Counted from the first letter of the stretch, positions 34,871 to 44,554 are shown. The stretch is 64,000 nt of DNA from DATELY01 sp035276085 (GCA_035276085.1 DATELY010000122.1:31575-95574); one strand, 5' to 3'. Translations and numbers: made by a program. The notes: generated by a model from the sequence alone, not told the origin.

Positions 34871-36367
34871 ATGATCGTCCCGAGCCACAAGGTCCTGAGC
34901 GGCATGCGCCGCGAGCTATCCGTAGCGTTTCCTGGTCCTCATGCTGAAGGATCCGTGGGACAGGCGTTGACCTCCTCGGTCAGAGCACTGGAAGTTCGCG
35001 AGCGCGGGGGGACGGCGTTCGTGCAGTCCCGGCTCGATACACTGGAGGTGTTGATCGGGCAGTTGACGTCACTGCCATTCAACACTCCGGCTTGGAAAAG
35101 CGGCTTGCGTGATTTGAAAGCGCAGCTGCCGCAGGCGCGTCGGCACGCCTGCCTCCAGGAACTGGAAGCTGCTCACACGGAAGTGCTCGCCGCGACGGAG
35201 CGTTTGATGACCGACATGATCGCGAACCCTTCTTTGACGATTGGCGACCGCACGCAGCTGCTCGCGATCTTGAGCACCTGGGAGATTGCCGATCGACGGG
35301 CGCTGACCACGTTGCCGAATGAGGGAGAGGAAGTCGACACCACCATTACGCAGGAGAAGCTGGAGCGGTATCTGCAGCAACGCTTCAGCGAGCCCGCAAT
35401 GAAGGTGACCCAGTTTCAACCGCTCGCGGGCGGTTTCGGCAAGCAAACGATCCTCCTGGAGGTGGACGGCAAGGCGCTCAGCGGATCACTCGTTCTGCGT
35501 CGCGATATCGGCGCGCCGTCAGTCGGCAACGACTGCCATTGGGTGCGTGAGGAATACCGTGTCATCCGCGCGGCGTTCGAGCGCGGCTTTCCAGCGCCGG
35601 AAGCGCTCTGGCTCGACACGCAGCACGCGCTGCTGCCGGGCGGTGACTTCATCGTCATGCGCCGCGCAGCCGGAGAAACCGGCGGTAATGTCTTCCGCTC
35701 GAAGGGAGCCGTATCCGACGAACTGTTCAAGGTGCTCGCGGAAGGGATGGCACGTCTGCACACCATGCCACCGTGTGTCGAGTTGGGCGATCTGACATCG
35801 TCGATTCGCACCGAGGAATGGAAGCTCACCATCCCGCAGAGCGTGAAACGCTATATCGAGGAGTGGCTGGGCATCTACTTGCGCGAGACGCACAATCCCT
35901 CGCCCACGCTCGTGAGCCTCTACGGTTGGTTGCTGGCGAACGTGCCGCGCGCGGACGGCATTCCGGTCCTGCTGCACGGTGATATCGGCTTCCACAACAT
36001 GCTGGTCGAGGAGGGCCGCCTCAGTGTCGTGGTCGACTGGGAGTTCGCGCATGTCGGCGACCCCGCCGAAGACCTTGGCTACGTGAAGAACATCATCGGC
36101 GATGCGGACTGGGACAAGCTCCTGCGCTTCTATCGCGCCGCGGGCGGAGCCGAGGTGGACCCCGTCCGCCTGCATTTCTTTCAGGTATGGGCGCACGTGC
36201 GTAATGCCTCGGCATCGAATCTCGCGCTCGGCGCATTCGAAGCGGGCAAGCACGACAACCTGAAGCTCGTTCACTCGGGCCACTTCCACTTCCCCTTGTT
36301 CGCGAAGACGGCTTGCGATCTCATCGCCGCCGGCCCGCATGGCAAGATCAAAGCGGTCGACTACTGA
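34871..36367 (+). CDS. Phosphotransferase of the aminoglycoside phosphotransferase (APH) / choline kinase-like fold
   Basis: 498 residues, longer than ordinary APH enzymes because of a ~150-residue N-terminal helical extension. The kinase core starts near residue 175 (TQFQPLAGGFGKQTILLEV, a glycine-rich loop). The catalytic loop is LLHGDIGFHNMLVEE (about 367-381) and the metal-binding Asp lies in VVDWEFAHVGDPAEDL. AGGAA precedes the ATG at 34871. The next gene starts 30 bp after the stop. In degraders of steroids and other lipids, such APH proteins often sit beside DUF7064-like proteins, as here. Real substrate unknown. Confidence 0.85.
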   Translation: MIVPSHKVLSGMRRELSVAFPGPHAEGSVGQALTSSVRALEVRERGGTAFVQSRLDTLEVLIGQLTSLPFNTPAWKSGLRDLKAQLPQARRHACLQELEAAHTEVLAATERLMTDMIANPSLTIGDRTQLLAILSTWEIADRRALTTLPNEGEEVDTTITQEKLERYLQQRFSEPAMKVTQFQPLAGGFGKQTILLEVDGKALSGSLVLRRDIGAPSVGNDCHWVREEYRVIRAAFERGFPAPEALWLDTQHALLPGGDFIVMRRAAGETGGNVFRSKGAVSDELFKVLAEGMARLHTMPPCVELGDLTSSIRTEEWKLTIPQSVKRYIEEWLGIYLRETHNPSPTLVSLYGWLLANVPRADGIPVLLHGDIGFHNMLVEEGRLSVVVDWEFAHVGDPAEDLGYVKNIIGDADWDKLLRFYRAAGGAEVDPVRLHFFQVWAHVRNASASNLALGAFEAGKHDNLKLVHSGHFHFPLFAKTACDLIAAGPHGKIKAVDY

Positions 36368-36396
36368 CCGCATGTGTATTCGCTTTGGAGACTGAG

Positions 36397-37419
36397 ATGT
36401 CGAAGAAAGACGAGTTGTGGACCGGAGACCGCGGCACAGCGGCAGCGAAACAGTTCGGTCGGGTGACGGAGGCCGACGAACTGCTGCATCCGCAGGCGAA
36501 CATGCCCGGTGACTGTCTCACGGAGACGTGGGCTTACATGTGGTACATCCCCGAAGAACAGATCTCGAGCATGATCCACATCTGGGTGCATCCCAATCTC
36601 AACGTCGTGACCGCGGGGATCGGCGTGTGGCGCGGCCACAAGGGCTCGATGATTGCCGCGGAGTTGATGGACGTGCCGACCTTCTGCTCGGCGGCAAACC
36701 TCGGCGACGGTCGCGACATGACGTTCGCGAGCGGCCTGCGCGCGCAGATCCTGGAACCGTTCAAGAAGATGAGGATCACGTATGACGATCCGTCGCGCGG
36801 CAACGCACTCGATTTGATCGTCACGGATTTCTCGCCGCCCGTCATGCGCGGCAGCGAATGTCATTTCGATCAGGCGACCCGCAACAAGGGCCGGGTCACG
36901 TTGCGCGGACGCAGCTACGACATCGACAGCATCGGCATGCGCGATCGCTCCTGGGGTCAACTGCGTTCCGAGGCGCTCATCGCGGGTCCGCCGTTCACCT
37001 GGCTGACGGGAAGCTTCGAGAAATCCCGCATCTCGTGGAACGTTGCGGCGTTCGACGATCCGACTCGTAACCCGGAGTGGAAGGACCTCTTCCAGGTCGA
37101 TCCGGCACATACGCTGCACGACGGTTGGGTTTGGCGCGACGGCGAGCTGTTGCGCTTCGAGAAGGCATCCAAGATCACGCGCCGTGATCCGGTGACGTTG
37201 CGTCCCCTTTCACACGAAGTCGAGTTCACGGATACGAAAGGACGCAACTACAAGATCACGGGCACCGTCAATGCATCCTGTCCGTGGATCAGCTGGTCCA
37301 ACATGCACTCGTTCATGTGTTCGACCGAGTGGCGAATGGATGGCGAGATCGGCTGGGGCGACACTCAGGATGTGCACTGGGGCGACTATCATTACGCGCT
37401 GAGGAAGGATCAGGCGTGA
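36397..37419 (+). CDS. DUF7064/DUF7065-like protein, unknown function
   Basis: 340 residues from ATG 36397, with GGAG seven bases upstream. A two-lobed beta-rich protein with many Trp residues (WAYMWYIPE, HIWVHPNLNVV, MRDRSWGQLR, FTWLTGSF, TGTVNASCPWISW). This resembles lipocalin-fold hydratase/AttH-type proteins. It follows the APH-like gene by 29 bp and is almost surely co-transcribed. Partners of this type suggest action on a hydrophobic substrate. The name is by recognition only. Confidence 0.7.
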   Translation: MSKKDELWTGDRGTAAAKQFGRVTEADELLHPQANMPGDCLTETWAYMWYIPEEQISSMIHIWVHPNLNVVTAGIGVWRGHKGSMIAAELMDVPTFCSAANLGDGRDMTFASGLRAQILEPFKKMRITYDDPSRGNALDLIVTDFSPPVMRGSECHFDQATRNKGRVTLRGRSYDIDSIGMRDRSWGQLRSEALIAGPPFTWLTGSFEKSRISWNVAAFDDPTRNPEWKDLFQVDPAHTLHDGWVWRDGELLRFEKASKITRRDPVTLRPLSHEVEFTDTKGRNYKITGTVNASCPWISWSNMHSFMCSTEWRMDGEIGWGDTQDVHWGDYHYALRKDQA

Positions 37420-37573
37420 GGGAATGGCACTCAGCCGATGCCCAAGCAGGTCGTGGGGCCTGGGGCGTGGGACATGGGCCAGAATTCAAAGGACTCCTCT
37501 CTGGCTCACGCCCCAAGCCTCAAGCCCGCCGGGCTGAGCTGGTCGAAGCACGCTGTCGTCAGTTCCTCCTGCG

Positions 37574-38257
37574 TTACTTGCCCAAGGCTCCGAACACCTT
37601 CTGAGCCATGCCCCCGGCAGCCTTCATCGGATTGGCACGAATGGCCCGCTCTTCCTGAGCAATCATCTCGAAAACGCCATCGAGCGCTTTGCGTGCGACA
37701 TAGTTGTCGATGTTGGCGTCCTGCTTCTTGATCAGTCCGAGCTGCTGGCCTTGACTGGCGACCTGGTTGTACTTCTGCGCCAGGCCCACGTTGGCCGTGT
37801 ACTTCTGCACGATCGGCAGAAACTTCTGCGTCAGCGGTTCTGCCGTCCTGGCTCTGAAGAACTGCGTCACGGAATCATCGCCGCCGGTGAGGATCTGCTT
37901 CGCATCCTCGACGCTCATCGACTTCACCGCATCCAGCAGCAGAGACTTCGCTTCGGGCACCGCTGCTTCCGCCGCGCGATTCATCGCAGTCACGAGCTCA
38001 TCGGCTTGCGGGCCCATGCCTGCCATGCGCAGCAGCTTCTCCCCTTTTGCCAGCCGCGGCGGTAACGGAATACGTACTTTGGGATTGCCGAGAAAACCGT
38101 CGGGCTTGCCCAACGTGCTCACCGCTTGTGTCGCCCCCTGCGTCAGCGCCTGTTTCAATCCCGCGGACGCATCCGCGTTCGTCAGATCGCTCAGCGACAG
38201 CGACCAGGCACTCGTCGAGACCAGCAGTAACAGCGCGCATTTGCCGACTGTCTTCAT
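37574..38257 (-). CDS. DUF4197 family exported protein
   Basis: 227 residues from the ATG at 38255-38257. A Sec signal covers residues 1-19 (KCALLLLVSTSAWS, cleavage near WS-LS). The rest matches DUF4197, with GLKQALTQGATQAVSTLG near the start, FLGNPKVRIPLPP, and TGGDDSVTQFFRART in the middle. Length is normal for the family. Periplasmic, helical, function unknown. It converges on the DUF7064-like gene with ~150 bp between them. Confidence 0.88.
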   Translation of the reverse strand: MKTVGKCALLLLVSTSAWSLSLSDLTNADASAGLKQALTQGATQAVSTLGKPDGFLGNPKVRIPLPPRLAKGEKLLRMAGMGPQADELVTAMNRAAEAAVPEAKSLLLDAVKSMSVEDAKQILTGGDDSVTQFFRARTAEPLTQKFLPIVQKYTANVGLAQKYNQVASQGQQLGLIKKQDANIDNYVARKALDGVFEMIAQEERAIRANPMKAAGGMAQKVFGALGK

Positions 38258-38479
38258 GAGGCGATCCTCGTGCGGTGGAGTGGCGCTCGGCATCGTACCC
38301 GGTTTGCTCGCTCTCGTTCGCCGCGTTGTTCACTGTCATTGTCACTGCGCTGTATTGCCAGCTGCCCTGCGCACCCGCGTAATAACGCACAAGCTCTCTT
38401 GCCGTCCCCTGGTGCAACGCTATAGTCGAAGCCGATATATCAAGAACGTGCCGGGGCGACCTGGCTGGGGGAGCACACC

Positions 38480-39715
38480 ATGACTGCATCTTCGCCCGTT
38501 GTCGCGCAACGGTTCGTGTTCGCCGGCATGGCGATCTGCGTCATCGCGATGGCTTCCCTGCTCTGGATGCCCGCACTGCTCGGGGTGCTGGCCAAGGGCT
38601 ACGGAATGGTGCCGAAGCAGTTGAGCTACCTGGCGTTCGCCGAGACGATCGGCTTCATGGCCGGCGCACTCGCAACGAGCGCACAAAGTCTGCGATTTCT
38701 CGTCCGAGCCGTGCCGATCGCGTGTGCCGTGCTGGTCGCTCTCAATCTCGCGCTCGTGTTCTTCGCGCCGCCTGAATCGTTTCTGGTCATCCGCGCGCTG
38801 GCGGGAATCGCATCGGGCGTGGGTTATTGCTACGCGCTGAAAGTCTGCGGCATGTCCTCGCACCCCACGCGCAACTTCGGGCTGCTCACCGGCGGGATGT
38901 CGCTGATGATGATCATCGGCTTTCAGACGTTGGCCTATGCGATCGATTCCCGCGTCGGTGGCAGTCAGGTCTCCGCGGCAGCGGGCTTCCAGGAGGCCGC
39001 CCGGATTGCATTCGGGGCCTACGCTGCATTCGCTGTGCTTGCCGCGGCGATCCTGTTGTTCAATCGGCCGCCGCAGGTCGCAATCGACGAACGCGCCGCA
39101 ACCCGCGCAGCCGGTGGATTGAGTGTGCCGGTGTTGATTGGCTTGCTCTCCATCGTCCTGTCCTTCATCGGTCAGGGATCCATCTGGGCATTCCTGCAAA
39201 CATTGGGCGTGGCCCATGGTTTCTCGGTCGCCGGCGTCGCCAACGCAATGTCGGTGTGGGCGATCATGGGAATCGCTGGAAGCCTCGCTGCGGCTGTGCT
39301 CCCGAGCGCGGTGCCCCGTAGTCTGGCACTCGGCATTGCGTTGATCGCGCTCTGGTGCGGGCTGTATGCGTTGTATGCGCCGCGCTCACTCACGTGGTAT
39401 GTCGTCGGCTGCGCGATCGGGGGCGGCTACTGGAACTTCTTCATCTCCGTGCTGCTCGGATTGCTGGCCCGCATCGATCACACCGGGCGCGGCTCCGTGC
39501 TGGGTGGAACGATCTCGAGTGCCGGCGCAGCGACGGGTCCCCTGTTCGCGGGCATGTTGATCGTGGCGAACAACTATCGGCCCGTGGGCTGGATGACGTT
39601 CACTCTGTGCACGATCGGTTTTCTGTGCGCCTGGTACATCGAACGCCGCAGCTCCTCGGCCCGGACCCACCTCGATGAGGGCACTGGCGGTCTGGCTGCG
39701 GTGCTCAAGAAGTAG
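38480..39715 (+). CDS. MFS transporter
   Basis: 411 residues with twelve predicted membrane helices in two groups of six, joined by a basic loop near residues 200-210 (DERAATRAAG). The general layout and the G-x-x-x-G pairs in helices 1 and 5 fit the major facilitator superfamily. It lies upstream of a FAD oxidoreductase on the same strand (98 bp gap). No substrate can be read from the sequence. Confidence 0.85.
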   Translation: MTASSPVVAQRFVFAGMAICVIAMASLLWMPALLGVLAKGYGMVPKQLSYLAFAETIGFMAGALATSAQSLRFLVRAVPIACAVLVALNLALVFFAPPESFLVIRALAGIASGVGYCYALKVCGMSSHPTRNFGLLTGGMSLMMIIGFQTLAYAIDSRVGGSQVSAAAGFQEAARIAFGAYAAFAVLAAAILLFNRPPQVAIDERAATRAAGGLSVPVLIGLLSIVLSFIGQGSIWAFLQTLGVAHGFSVAGVANAMSVWAIMGIAGSLAAAVLPSAVPRSLALGIALIALWCGLYALYAPRSLTWYVVGCAIGGGYWNFFISVLLGLLARIDHTGRGSVLGGTISSAGAATGPLFAGMLIVANNYRPVGWMTFTLCTIGFLCAWYIERRSSSARTHLDEGTGGLAAVLKK

Positions 39716-39812
39716 TGCTCTGTTTCGCGCTTGCAACGCGGCAGCGATAAACGCGTGCTCTCTCCTCGGCGAGAGCTCCACTGACGTCATCGGTTAACGA
39801 GACTCGAAGCTT

Positions 39813-41141
39813 ATGCCACGTGCAATCGTCGTGGGTGGTGGCGCTGCCGGTACGTCTGCAGCGTTTCGACTTCAACAGACGGGTGCGTCCGTGCTTCTGG
39901 TCGAACGCGAAGCACGACTCGGCGGCCGGATGCGCACAGAGCACGTCGATGGATTCGATGTGGATATTGGCGCGGGTCTGTTGCCAGGGACTTACGTCGC
40001 GCTGCGGCGCTTGATGGATGACGCCGGACTCCTGGATCGGCTGGACCAGCTCAATTCACCCATCGCGGTGATGCGTGACCGGCGCATGCGCTACTTCGAT
40101 TCGGCGAATCCGATCATGGCCGTGGCCCGCAGCGGGTTGCTCAGTACCCCGACGTTGCTCAAGCTGAGCAAGATCGCGTTGAAGTTGATACCGATGCGCA
40201 GCTCCCTGGACTTCGAGAATCTCGGCAAAGCGGCAGAGCATGATCGTGAGACGGTGGCCGAGTACACCAAGCGCGTGATCAACGACGAGGCGCTCGATTA
40301 CTTGATCGGTCCGATCGTAAAGACCATGTACTCGATGTCACCGTCCGAAGCGTCGGTGCTCGATCTGTTCTGGTGTCTGAACAATCTGCTCGCCGCCGAT
40401 GCGTACAGCATTCGCGGCGGCATGGAAGCGATGCCCACCGCCATCGCGCAGAAGCTGAGCGAAGTCCGTCTGGAAACCGAATGCGTTGGCGTGCGGGAGA
40501 CGGCGGACGGTGTCCAGGTGACGTTACGCGATCGCAAGGGTCATCAGAGCACCGAGCGGGCGGATGTGTGCGTGCTCGCTACTCGCGCTCGCGACGTGCC
40601 ATCGATGCATCACGCACTCTCGGCCGAAGCCCGCCGATGCTTCGAGAAGATCCGCTTCACCGCCACTGCGGAGATTCATCTCATGTTGAGGGCTCCGACA
40701 TCCGAACGTGCAGCCGTCGTGATGATTCCGGATGCAGAGGACCCCGATATCGCGACGATCTCGTTCGTTCACAATCGCGGCATCGGTCGGGTGCCGCCAG
40801 GCAAGGGCGCGGTGAGCGTCTATTTCCATGAGCGCTGGGCACATGAAGTACGCGAACTGTCCGACGATGAAGTGTACGTGGAGGGGATGAAACGATTGCA
40901 GCGCCTCATGCCCGAGATAGAGCCGCTCGTCGAAGGCCGCATCGTGCAGCGCTGGGACGTCGTCGCCACGAAGTCCCATCCCGGCTACTGGAAGAACGTC
41001 GATCGCCTCGTCAAGAACCTGGACCTGGGATCGCGCATTCAGCTTGCCGGCGACTACTTCGCGTTGGCGTGCGTGAACACGGCAGTCACGTCAGGCGAAC
41101 AGGCTGCCGCACGACTCGTCGCGAAGGGCTATGTGCGCTGA
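39813..41141 (+). CDS. FAD-dependent amine-oxidase/protoporphyrinogen-oxidase-like oxidoreductase
   Basis: 442 residues. The N-terminal dinucleotide motif is IVVGGGAAGTSAAFRL, with the next acidic residue in VLLVEREARLGGRMR, which is the FAD-binding start of the amine oxidase/PPO family. A C-terminal FAD segment ends in IQLAGDYFALACVNTAVTSG. The middle has membrane-facing hydrophobic pieces typical of enzymes acting on lipids or isoprenoids. Not the haem enzyme HemG. Substrate unknown. Confidence 0.82.
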   Translation: MPRAIVVGGGAAGTSAAFRLQQTGASVLLVEREARLGGRMRTEHVDGFDVDIGAGLLPGTYVALRRLMDDAGLLDRLDQLNSPIAVMRDRRMRYFDSANPIMAVARSGLLSTPTLLKLSKIALKLIPMRSSLDFENLGKAAEHDRETVAEYTKRVINDEALDYLIGPIVKTMYSMSPSEASVLDLFWCLNNLLAADAYSIRGGMEAMPTAIAQKLSEVRLETECVGVRETADGVQVTLRDRKGHQSTERADVCVLATRARDVPSMHHALSAEARRCFEKIRFTATAEIHLMLRAPTSERAAVVMIPDAEDPDIATISFVHNRGIGRVPPGKGAVSVYFHERWAHEVRELSDDEVYVEGMKRLQRLMPEIEPLVEGRIVQRWDVVATKSHPGYWKNVDRLVKNLDLGSRIQLAGDYFALACVNTAVTSGEQAAARLVAKGYVR

Positions 41142-41192
41142 GTGGCCGCATGCCAGGTCGGCGGCGCTGCGTTCGCGGGCTGTGCCGACGGT

Positions 41193-42347
41193 TCACGCAT
41201 TCGCCTGCTTGATCAATTGGCACACCTCGATGCTGCGCCGGAGCGCTGCGGCCGATGCTTCCGCATCCAGCAACGCGGGCAGGATATCGACGGTCGCCAC
41301 CCACGTAACACCCGCATCGATGAACCCTTGTAGTTGGGACGCCGCCTTCTGAGGCGTGCCGTAGATCCAGCTCTTGCGTGACATCTCCGGCGTTACCCGG
41401 CCGATCATATCGTTTGCTTCGGCGATTCCGATCTTCTGCGGCAGCATCTTGATGGCGTAGTGCCAGTCGGGTGGCATGGGCGGTTGAATGCCTTCCTTCA
41501 ACCACTCGGATTGAATGATCCGGCCCATGATGCAGGTCGTCCACTTGATGATCGGATTCTCGAATGCGCGCTCGACGAATTCGGCATCTTCGTGCAACAA
41601 CAACGGTGCCCAGATGCCGAAATCGAATTTCTCGGGATCGCGTCCTTTGCTCTCGAGCTGCTGCTTCAGCTGTTTGATCTCTTGCGCCGCGTGATCCGGA
41701 CTGGTCCACACCATCACGCCCATCGTCGCGAAGCCGTCGGCATGGCTCGTCGCCAGGTCGAGCACTTTCGGTCCGCCACCCAGGCCCCAGATTCGCGGTC
41801 GTTGACGGCGCGACACGCCAAGCCATGCTTGGTCGAACTTCAGGTGATTGCCCTGCAGATCGAATGGCTGCTCGTTCTCCCAGAACGCATGGAAGGCCCG
41901 GTAGAAGTCTTCCAGCCGCGTCAATCCTTCAGCGCGCTTCCAGCCCGTCGGTTGACATTGTTTCACCTCGCCCGCGCCGATCTGATAGATCGAGTTGCCA
42001 TGGGTCACGTTGGCCAGCGTGAGCATCGTCTGCATCATCTCCGCAGGGCCACGACGAATCGCATCCATGCTGATTGCCGTGCCGAGCTTCGGCGCGAGTG
42101 CCGCGCCATAGGCGCTCATGACATTCCAATCGGGATACGAGTCGAGATCCGGGACGACCTTCGCCAGCGGACTGTTCTGCGGTGTCCACAGAACCGGGGT
42201 AATCCAGCTCACCGTCTGATCCCACATCAGCATCTGGTCCACGACACCGCTCGCTTCGAGGGCCTGGGCGACCTGACCAAACACTTCGGGCGGGAAGTTG
42301 CGGTCGACGGTGTTCGCGACGGCGGTTTCGATACGACGCTCAGCCAT
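41193..42347 (-). CDS. LLM class (luciferase-like) flavin-dependent oxidoreductase
   Basis: 384 residues from the ATG at 42345-42347, with GAGGAG eight bases upstream. It has the TIM-barrel pieces of the bacterial luciferase-like family: LMWDQTVSW, TAISMDAIRRGPAEMMQTMLTLANVT, RPRIWGLGGGPKVLDLATSHADGFATMG and GTPQKAASQLQGFIDAGVTWV. Members use FMN or F420. No F420 biosynthesis gene is visible here, so FMN is the simpler guess. It is divergent from the small membrane protein at 42734. Confidence 0.88.
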   Translation of the reverse strand: MAERRIETAVANTVDRNFPPEVFGQVAQALEASGVVDQMLMWDQTVSWITPVLWTPQNSPLAKVVPDLDSYPDWNVMSAYGAALAPKLGTAISMDAIRRGPAEMMQTMLTLANVTHGNSIYQIGAGEVKQCQPTGWKRAEGLTRLEDFYRAFHAFWENEQPFDLQGNHLKFDQAWLGVSRRQRPRIWGLGGGPKVLDLATSHADGFATMGVMVWTSPDHAAQEIKQLKQQLESKGRDPEKFDFGIWAPLLLHEDAEFVERAFENPIIKWTTCIMGRIIQSEWLKEGIQPPMPPDWHYAIKMLPQKIGIAEANDMIGRVTPEMSRKSWIYGTPQKAASQLQGFIDAGVTWVATVDILPALLDAEASAAALRRSIEVCQLIKQANA

Positions 42348-42733
42348 GCGCGCTCCTCGGTGTCAGGTCGTGTCTATCGATGCCTCGACGAGAAGGCGCT
42401 CTGAAAAACAATGGAGTGAACGCCTGCGCCGATACTACACCCGTGCATCGAATGAACGAGGAGCGCCACTGCAGCCGCAGCGACAGTGTCTGCCTTCGAT
42501 TGCGGAAGGATCGCCGCGCCTGATCAATCCTTCTCCGTGAGCGGCGCTCGCGGCGAGCGATATTCACCTAGCCCGGGTATTGCAGTTCATCACCGCAACG
42601 ACTCGGTCACTACGCCTCGACTTGACGGGGGGTGAGTCATGGGCCGATTGTCGTGCACGTCGAGCGGACCGAGTTCGGTCGGAGCGCCGATCCGAACACC
42701 AACGAACAACTTCAACAAACGGAGCCTGCAACC
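42348..42733. other. Divergent intergenic region with a possible short reading frame
   Basis: 386 bp between the LLM gene and the holin-like gene. Apart from the 32-codon frame listed separately, no gene is seen. Promoters for both directions should be here. Confidence 0.4.
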
Positions 42734-42737
42734 ATGA
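42639..42737 (+). CDS. Possible 32-residue upstream peptide coupled to the holin-like gene
   Basis: Starts at ATG 42639 after a GGGGGGTGAG box and ends with TGA 42735-42737, which overlaps the ATG of the next gene as ATGA. The peptide (MGRLSCTSSGPSSVGAPIRT and 12 more residues) has no recognised feature. The overlap and ribosome site argue for a translated leader; the composition does not help. Confidence 0.25.
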   Translation: MGRLSCTSSGPSSVGAPIRTPTNNFNKRSLQP

Positions 42738-43090
42738 GCCTGATCCTGTCCTGGCTGATTCTTTCTGTTGCCGTATGGGTTACCGCCGCCGTTCTGCCGG
42801 GCTTCCATGTCAAGAGCCCGAAGAGCGCACTGCTCGTGGCCGCCATCTTCGGCGTGCTCAACTTTCTCCTCGGCTGGCTGCTCTTTGCTGTCTTCACCGT
42901 CGCAACGCTGGGCATCGCGTGGCTGCTCGCGTTCATTACGCGTTGGATCATCAACGCCATCCTGCTCGTCATCACGGACAAGCTCACGGATCACCTGAAG
43001 ATCGACAGCTTCGGTTGGGCATTGGGTGGCGCGCTGATGATATCGCTCGTGGGAACGCTGGGTGAGTGGGTCGTACGATCGGTGTTCTAG
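42734..43090 (+). CDS. Phage holin family-like small membrane protein (YvlD-type)
   Basis: 118 residues from ATG 42734, with GGAG nine bases upstream. Four hydrophobic helices fill nearly the whole chain. The pattern (LSVAVWVTAAVLPGF, NFLLGWLLFAVFTVATLGI, RWIINAILLVITDKL, WALGGALMISL) is that of the PF04020 'phage holin' or YvlD family, which is common on chromosomes outside phages and often tied to envelope stress. No phage genes are around. Confidence 0.82.
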   Translation: MSLILSWLILSVAVWVTAAVLPGFHVKSPKSALLVAAIFGVLNFLLGWLLFAVFTVATLGIAWLLAFITRWIINAILLVITDKLTDHLKIDSFGWALGGALMISLVGTLGEWVVRSVF

Positions 43091-43134
43091 TGGCGTGTAA
43101 CAGCTGATTTTCAGACCGTGGTATTACGCTTGTC

Positions 43135-43199
43135 AGCTTGCTGGTCGGCTGGCCAGAAACCTGGCGGAACCTTCTGGCCAGCAAGCCAGCTCGCTAGCC
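43135..43199. repeat. Palindromic intergenic element, copy 1
   Basis: Core arms GCTGGCCAGAA (43148-43158) and TTCTGGCCAGC (43172-43182), 11 bp, loop of 13. Bases 43135-43158 are an exact reverse complement of 60888-60911, and the right flank (43172-43199) resembles the reverse complement of 60838-60869. The two elements are thus copies of one ~65-75 bp family in opposite orientation. Confidence 0.85.
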
Positions 43200-43217
43200 A
43201 TCCTGTGATGGTCCGCG

Positions 43218-43234
43218 AACAAGCTCAGCTTGTT
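43218..43234. repeat. Small hairpin
   Basis: AACAAGC (43218-43224) and GCTTGTT (43228-43234) with a TCA loop, in the gap after the holin-like gene. It may terminate that transcript, but no T run follows. Confidence 0.4.
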
Positions 43235-43375
43235 ACCGGCTGGTTGCCCGGCTAGCCAGCTCATTTTCAGTGCGCGCGCTCCGATAAAGAACCACGCTGC
43301 AATCGCAGATAACGCGCAATCGCTGCGCGCGCGCCGATCTCGGAACCTACGTACGCAATTCGCGTTTGAGCTGCC

Positions 43376-44539
43376 ATGAGAAAATGGCAGTCAGGACGCG
43401 CGTGCGTCATTCCTTGTTTCATGGGTGTAGTCGCGTTGCTCACGGGATGTGGGTCTGACGGTGGATCCGGAGGGAGCGACACGAGCGAGAGTCGTGCCAC
43501 GAGCAGTACTGCACCTTCCACGTCTGCTGCAACAGCCGCCGCACCGACATCGATCACCGGCGTGACCTTCGACTGGAGCTCGCATCAGCGCATGGCTGAC
43601 GGCAGCGACAATTGGCCTGCCACGTGGTCGGACGACGATCATCAGTACGCGATCTGGGGCGACGGTGGAGGCTTCGGCGGCACCGAGCAGGAAGGCCGCG
43701 CCAGCATGGGCGTCGTACGCATCGAAGGTGATGCGGGCAACTATCAAGCGAGCAATCGGTACGGTGGCGTGGGCGCTGAATGCAAGTCGACTCTCGACAC
43801 CAAAGCGCATGGCGCGCCGCTGAGCATCGGCGGCGTTCTGTACGCATGGCTCACGCCCGGCTCAGGGACAGGTGAATACGACGTCTTTTCCCTTTATCGA
43901 AGCGGCGACAAGGGGTGCACGTGGACCCAGCTGAATGTGGCGTTCGAGCACGCGAACACCGGCATCAGTTTCGGCAGCTTCGTGCAGTTCGGAAAAGACA
44001 ACACCGCGGCGCGCGATGACTACGTGTACACCGTTGCCGTCGAGGTCACGGATACCTCCACGCTGAACATCGTGCAGCGCCCCGGCAAGATCATGCTTCT
44101 GCGCGTGCCCCGAGGTGCGATCGAAGACAGAAGTGCATACGAGTTCTATGCGGGGCCCGACAGCGCCGGACAACCGACGTGGTCTGCATCGCCCGGGGAC
44201 AGGCTGGCAATCTACGAGGATTCCGACGGTGTCGGACCGTTTCCGCAGATGACCTACATTCCGGGCCTCGAGCGGTTCGTTTACACCAATCAGCACGGCA
44301 GCGGCACCGACAACGCCGGCATGCAGTCGCTGCTCACCATGGCGGACGCCCCTCAACCCTGGGGTCCATGGACGGTGTTTCACCACGATGTGTTCTTCCC
44401 TGAGATACAGCGAACGGTCTTTCAGTGGAACTTCGCGCCGAAGTGGTTTCGCAATAATGGGCGCGAGTTCACGCTGATCTTCTCGGGAGTCGAGAGCAAT
44501 GACTCCTGGAATATCATCAACGGCACGTTCCGCACCTGA
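43376..44539 (+). CDS. DUF4185-like lipoprotein
   Basis: 387 residues. Signal with lipobox LTGC (Cys near residue 25), then a Gly/Ser/Thr-rich linker to residue ~60. The main domain reads like DUF4185, a five-bladed beta-propeller related to glycosidases: DNWPATWSDDDHQYAIWGDGGGF, GAPLSIGGVLYAWLTPG, FPQMTYIPGLERFVYTNQHG and EFTLIFSGVES. Probably surface- or periplasm-exposed and acting on, or binding, a glycan. No catalytic pair could be assigned by eye. Confidence 0.75.
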   Translation: MRKWQSGRACVIPCFMGVVALLTGCGSDGGSGGSDTSESRATSSTAPSTSAATAAAPTSITGVTFDWSSHQRMADGSDNWPATWSDDDHQYAIWGDGGGFGGTEQEGRASMGVVRIEGDAGNYQASNRYGGVGAECKSTLDTKAHGAPLSIGGVLYAWLTPGSGTGEYDVFSLYRSGDKGCTWTQLNVAFEHANTGISFGSFVQFGKDNTAARDDYVYTVAVEVTDTSTLNIVQRPGKIMLLRVPRGAIEDRSAYEFYAGPDSAGQPTWSASPGDRLAIYEDSDGVGPFPQMTYIPGLERFVYTNQHGSGTDNAGMQSLLTMADAPQPWGPWTVFHHDVFFPEIQRTVFQWNFAPKWFRNNGREFTLIFSGVESNDSWNIINGTFRT

Positions 44540-44554
44540 GACGCTGCCGCAGCA

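Noticed and set aside
42734..43090. Holin-like gene as a prophage remnant
   Set aside because: The YvlD/PF04020 family is chromosomal in most bacteria, and no phage genes, integrase or att repeats are near.
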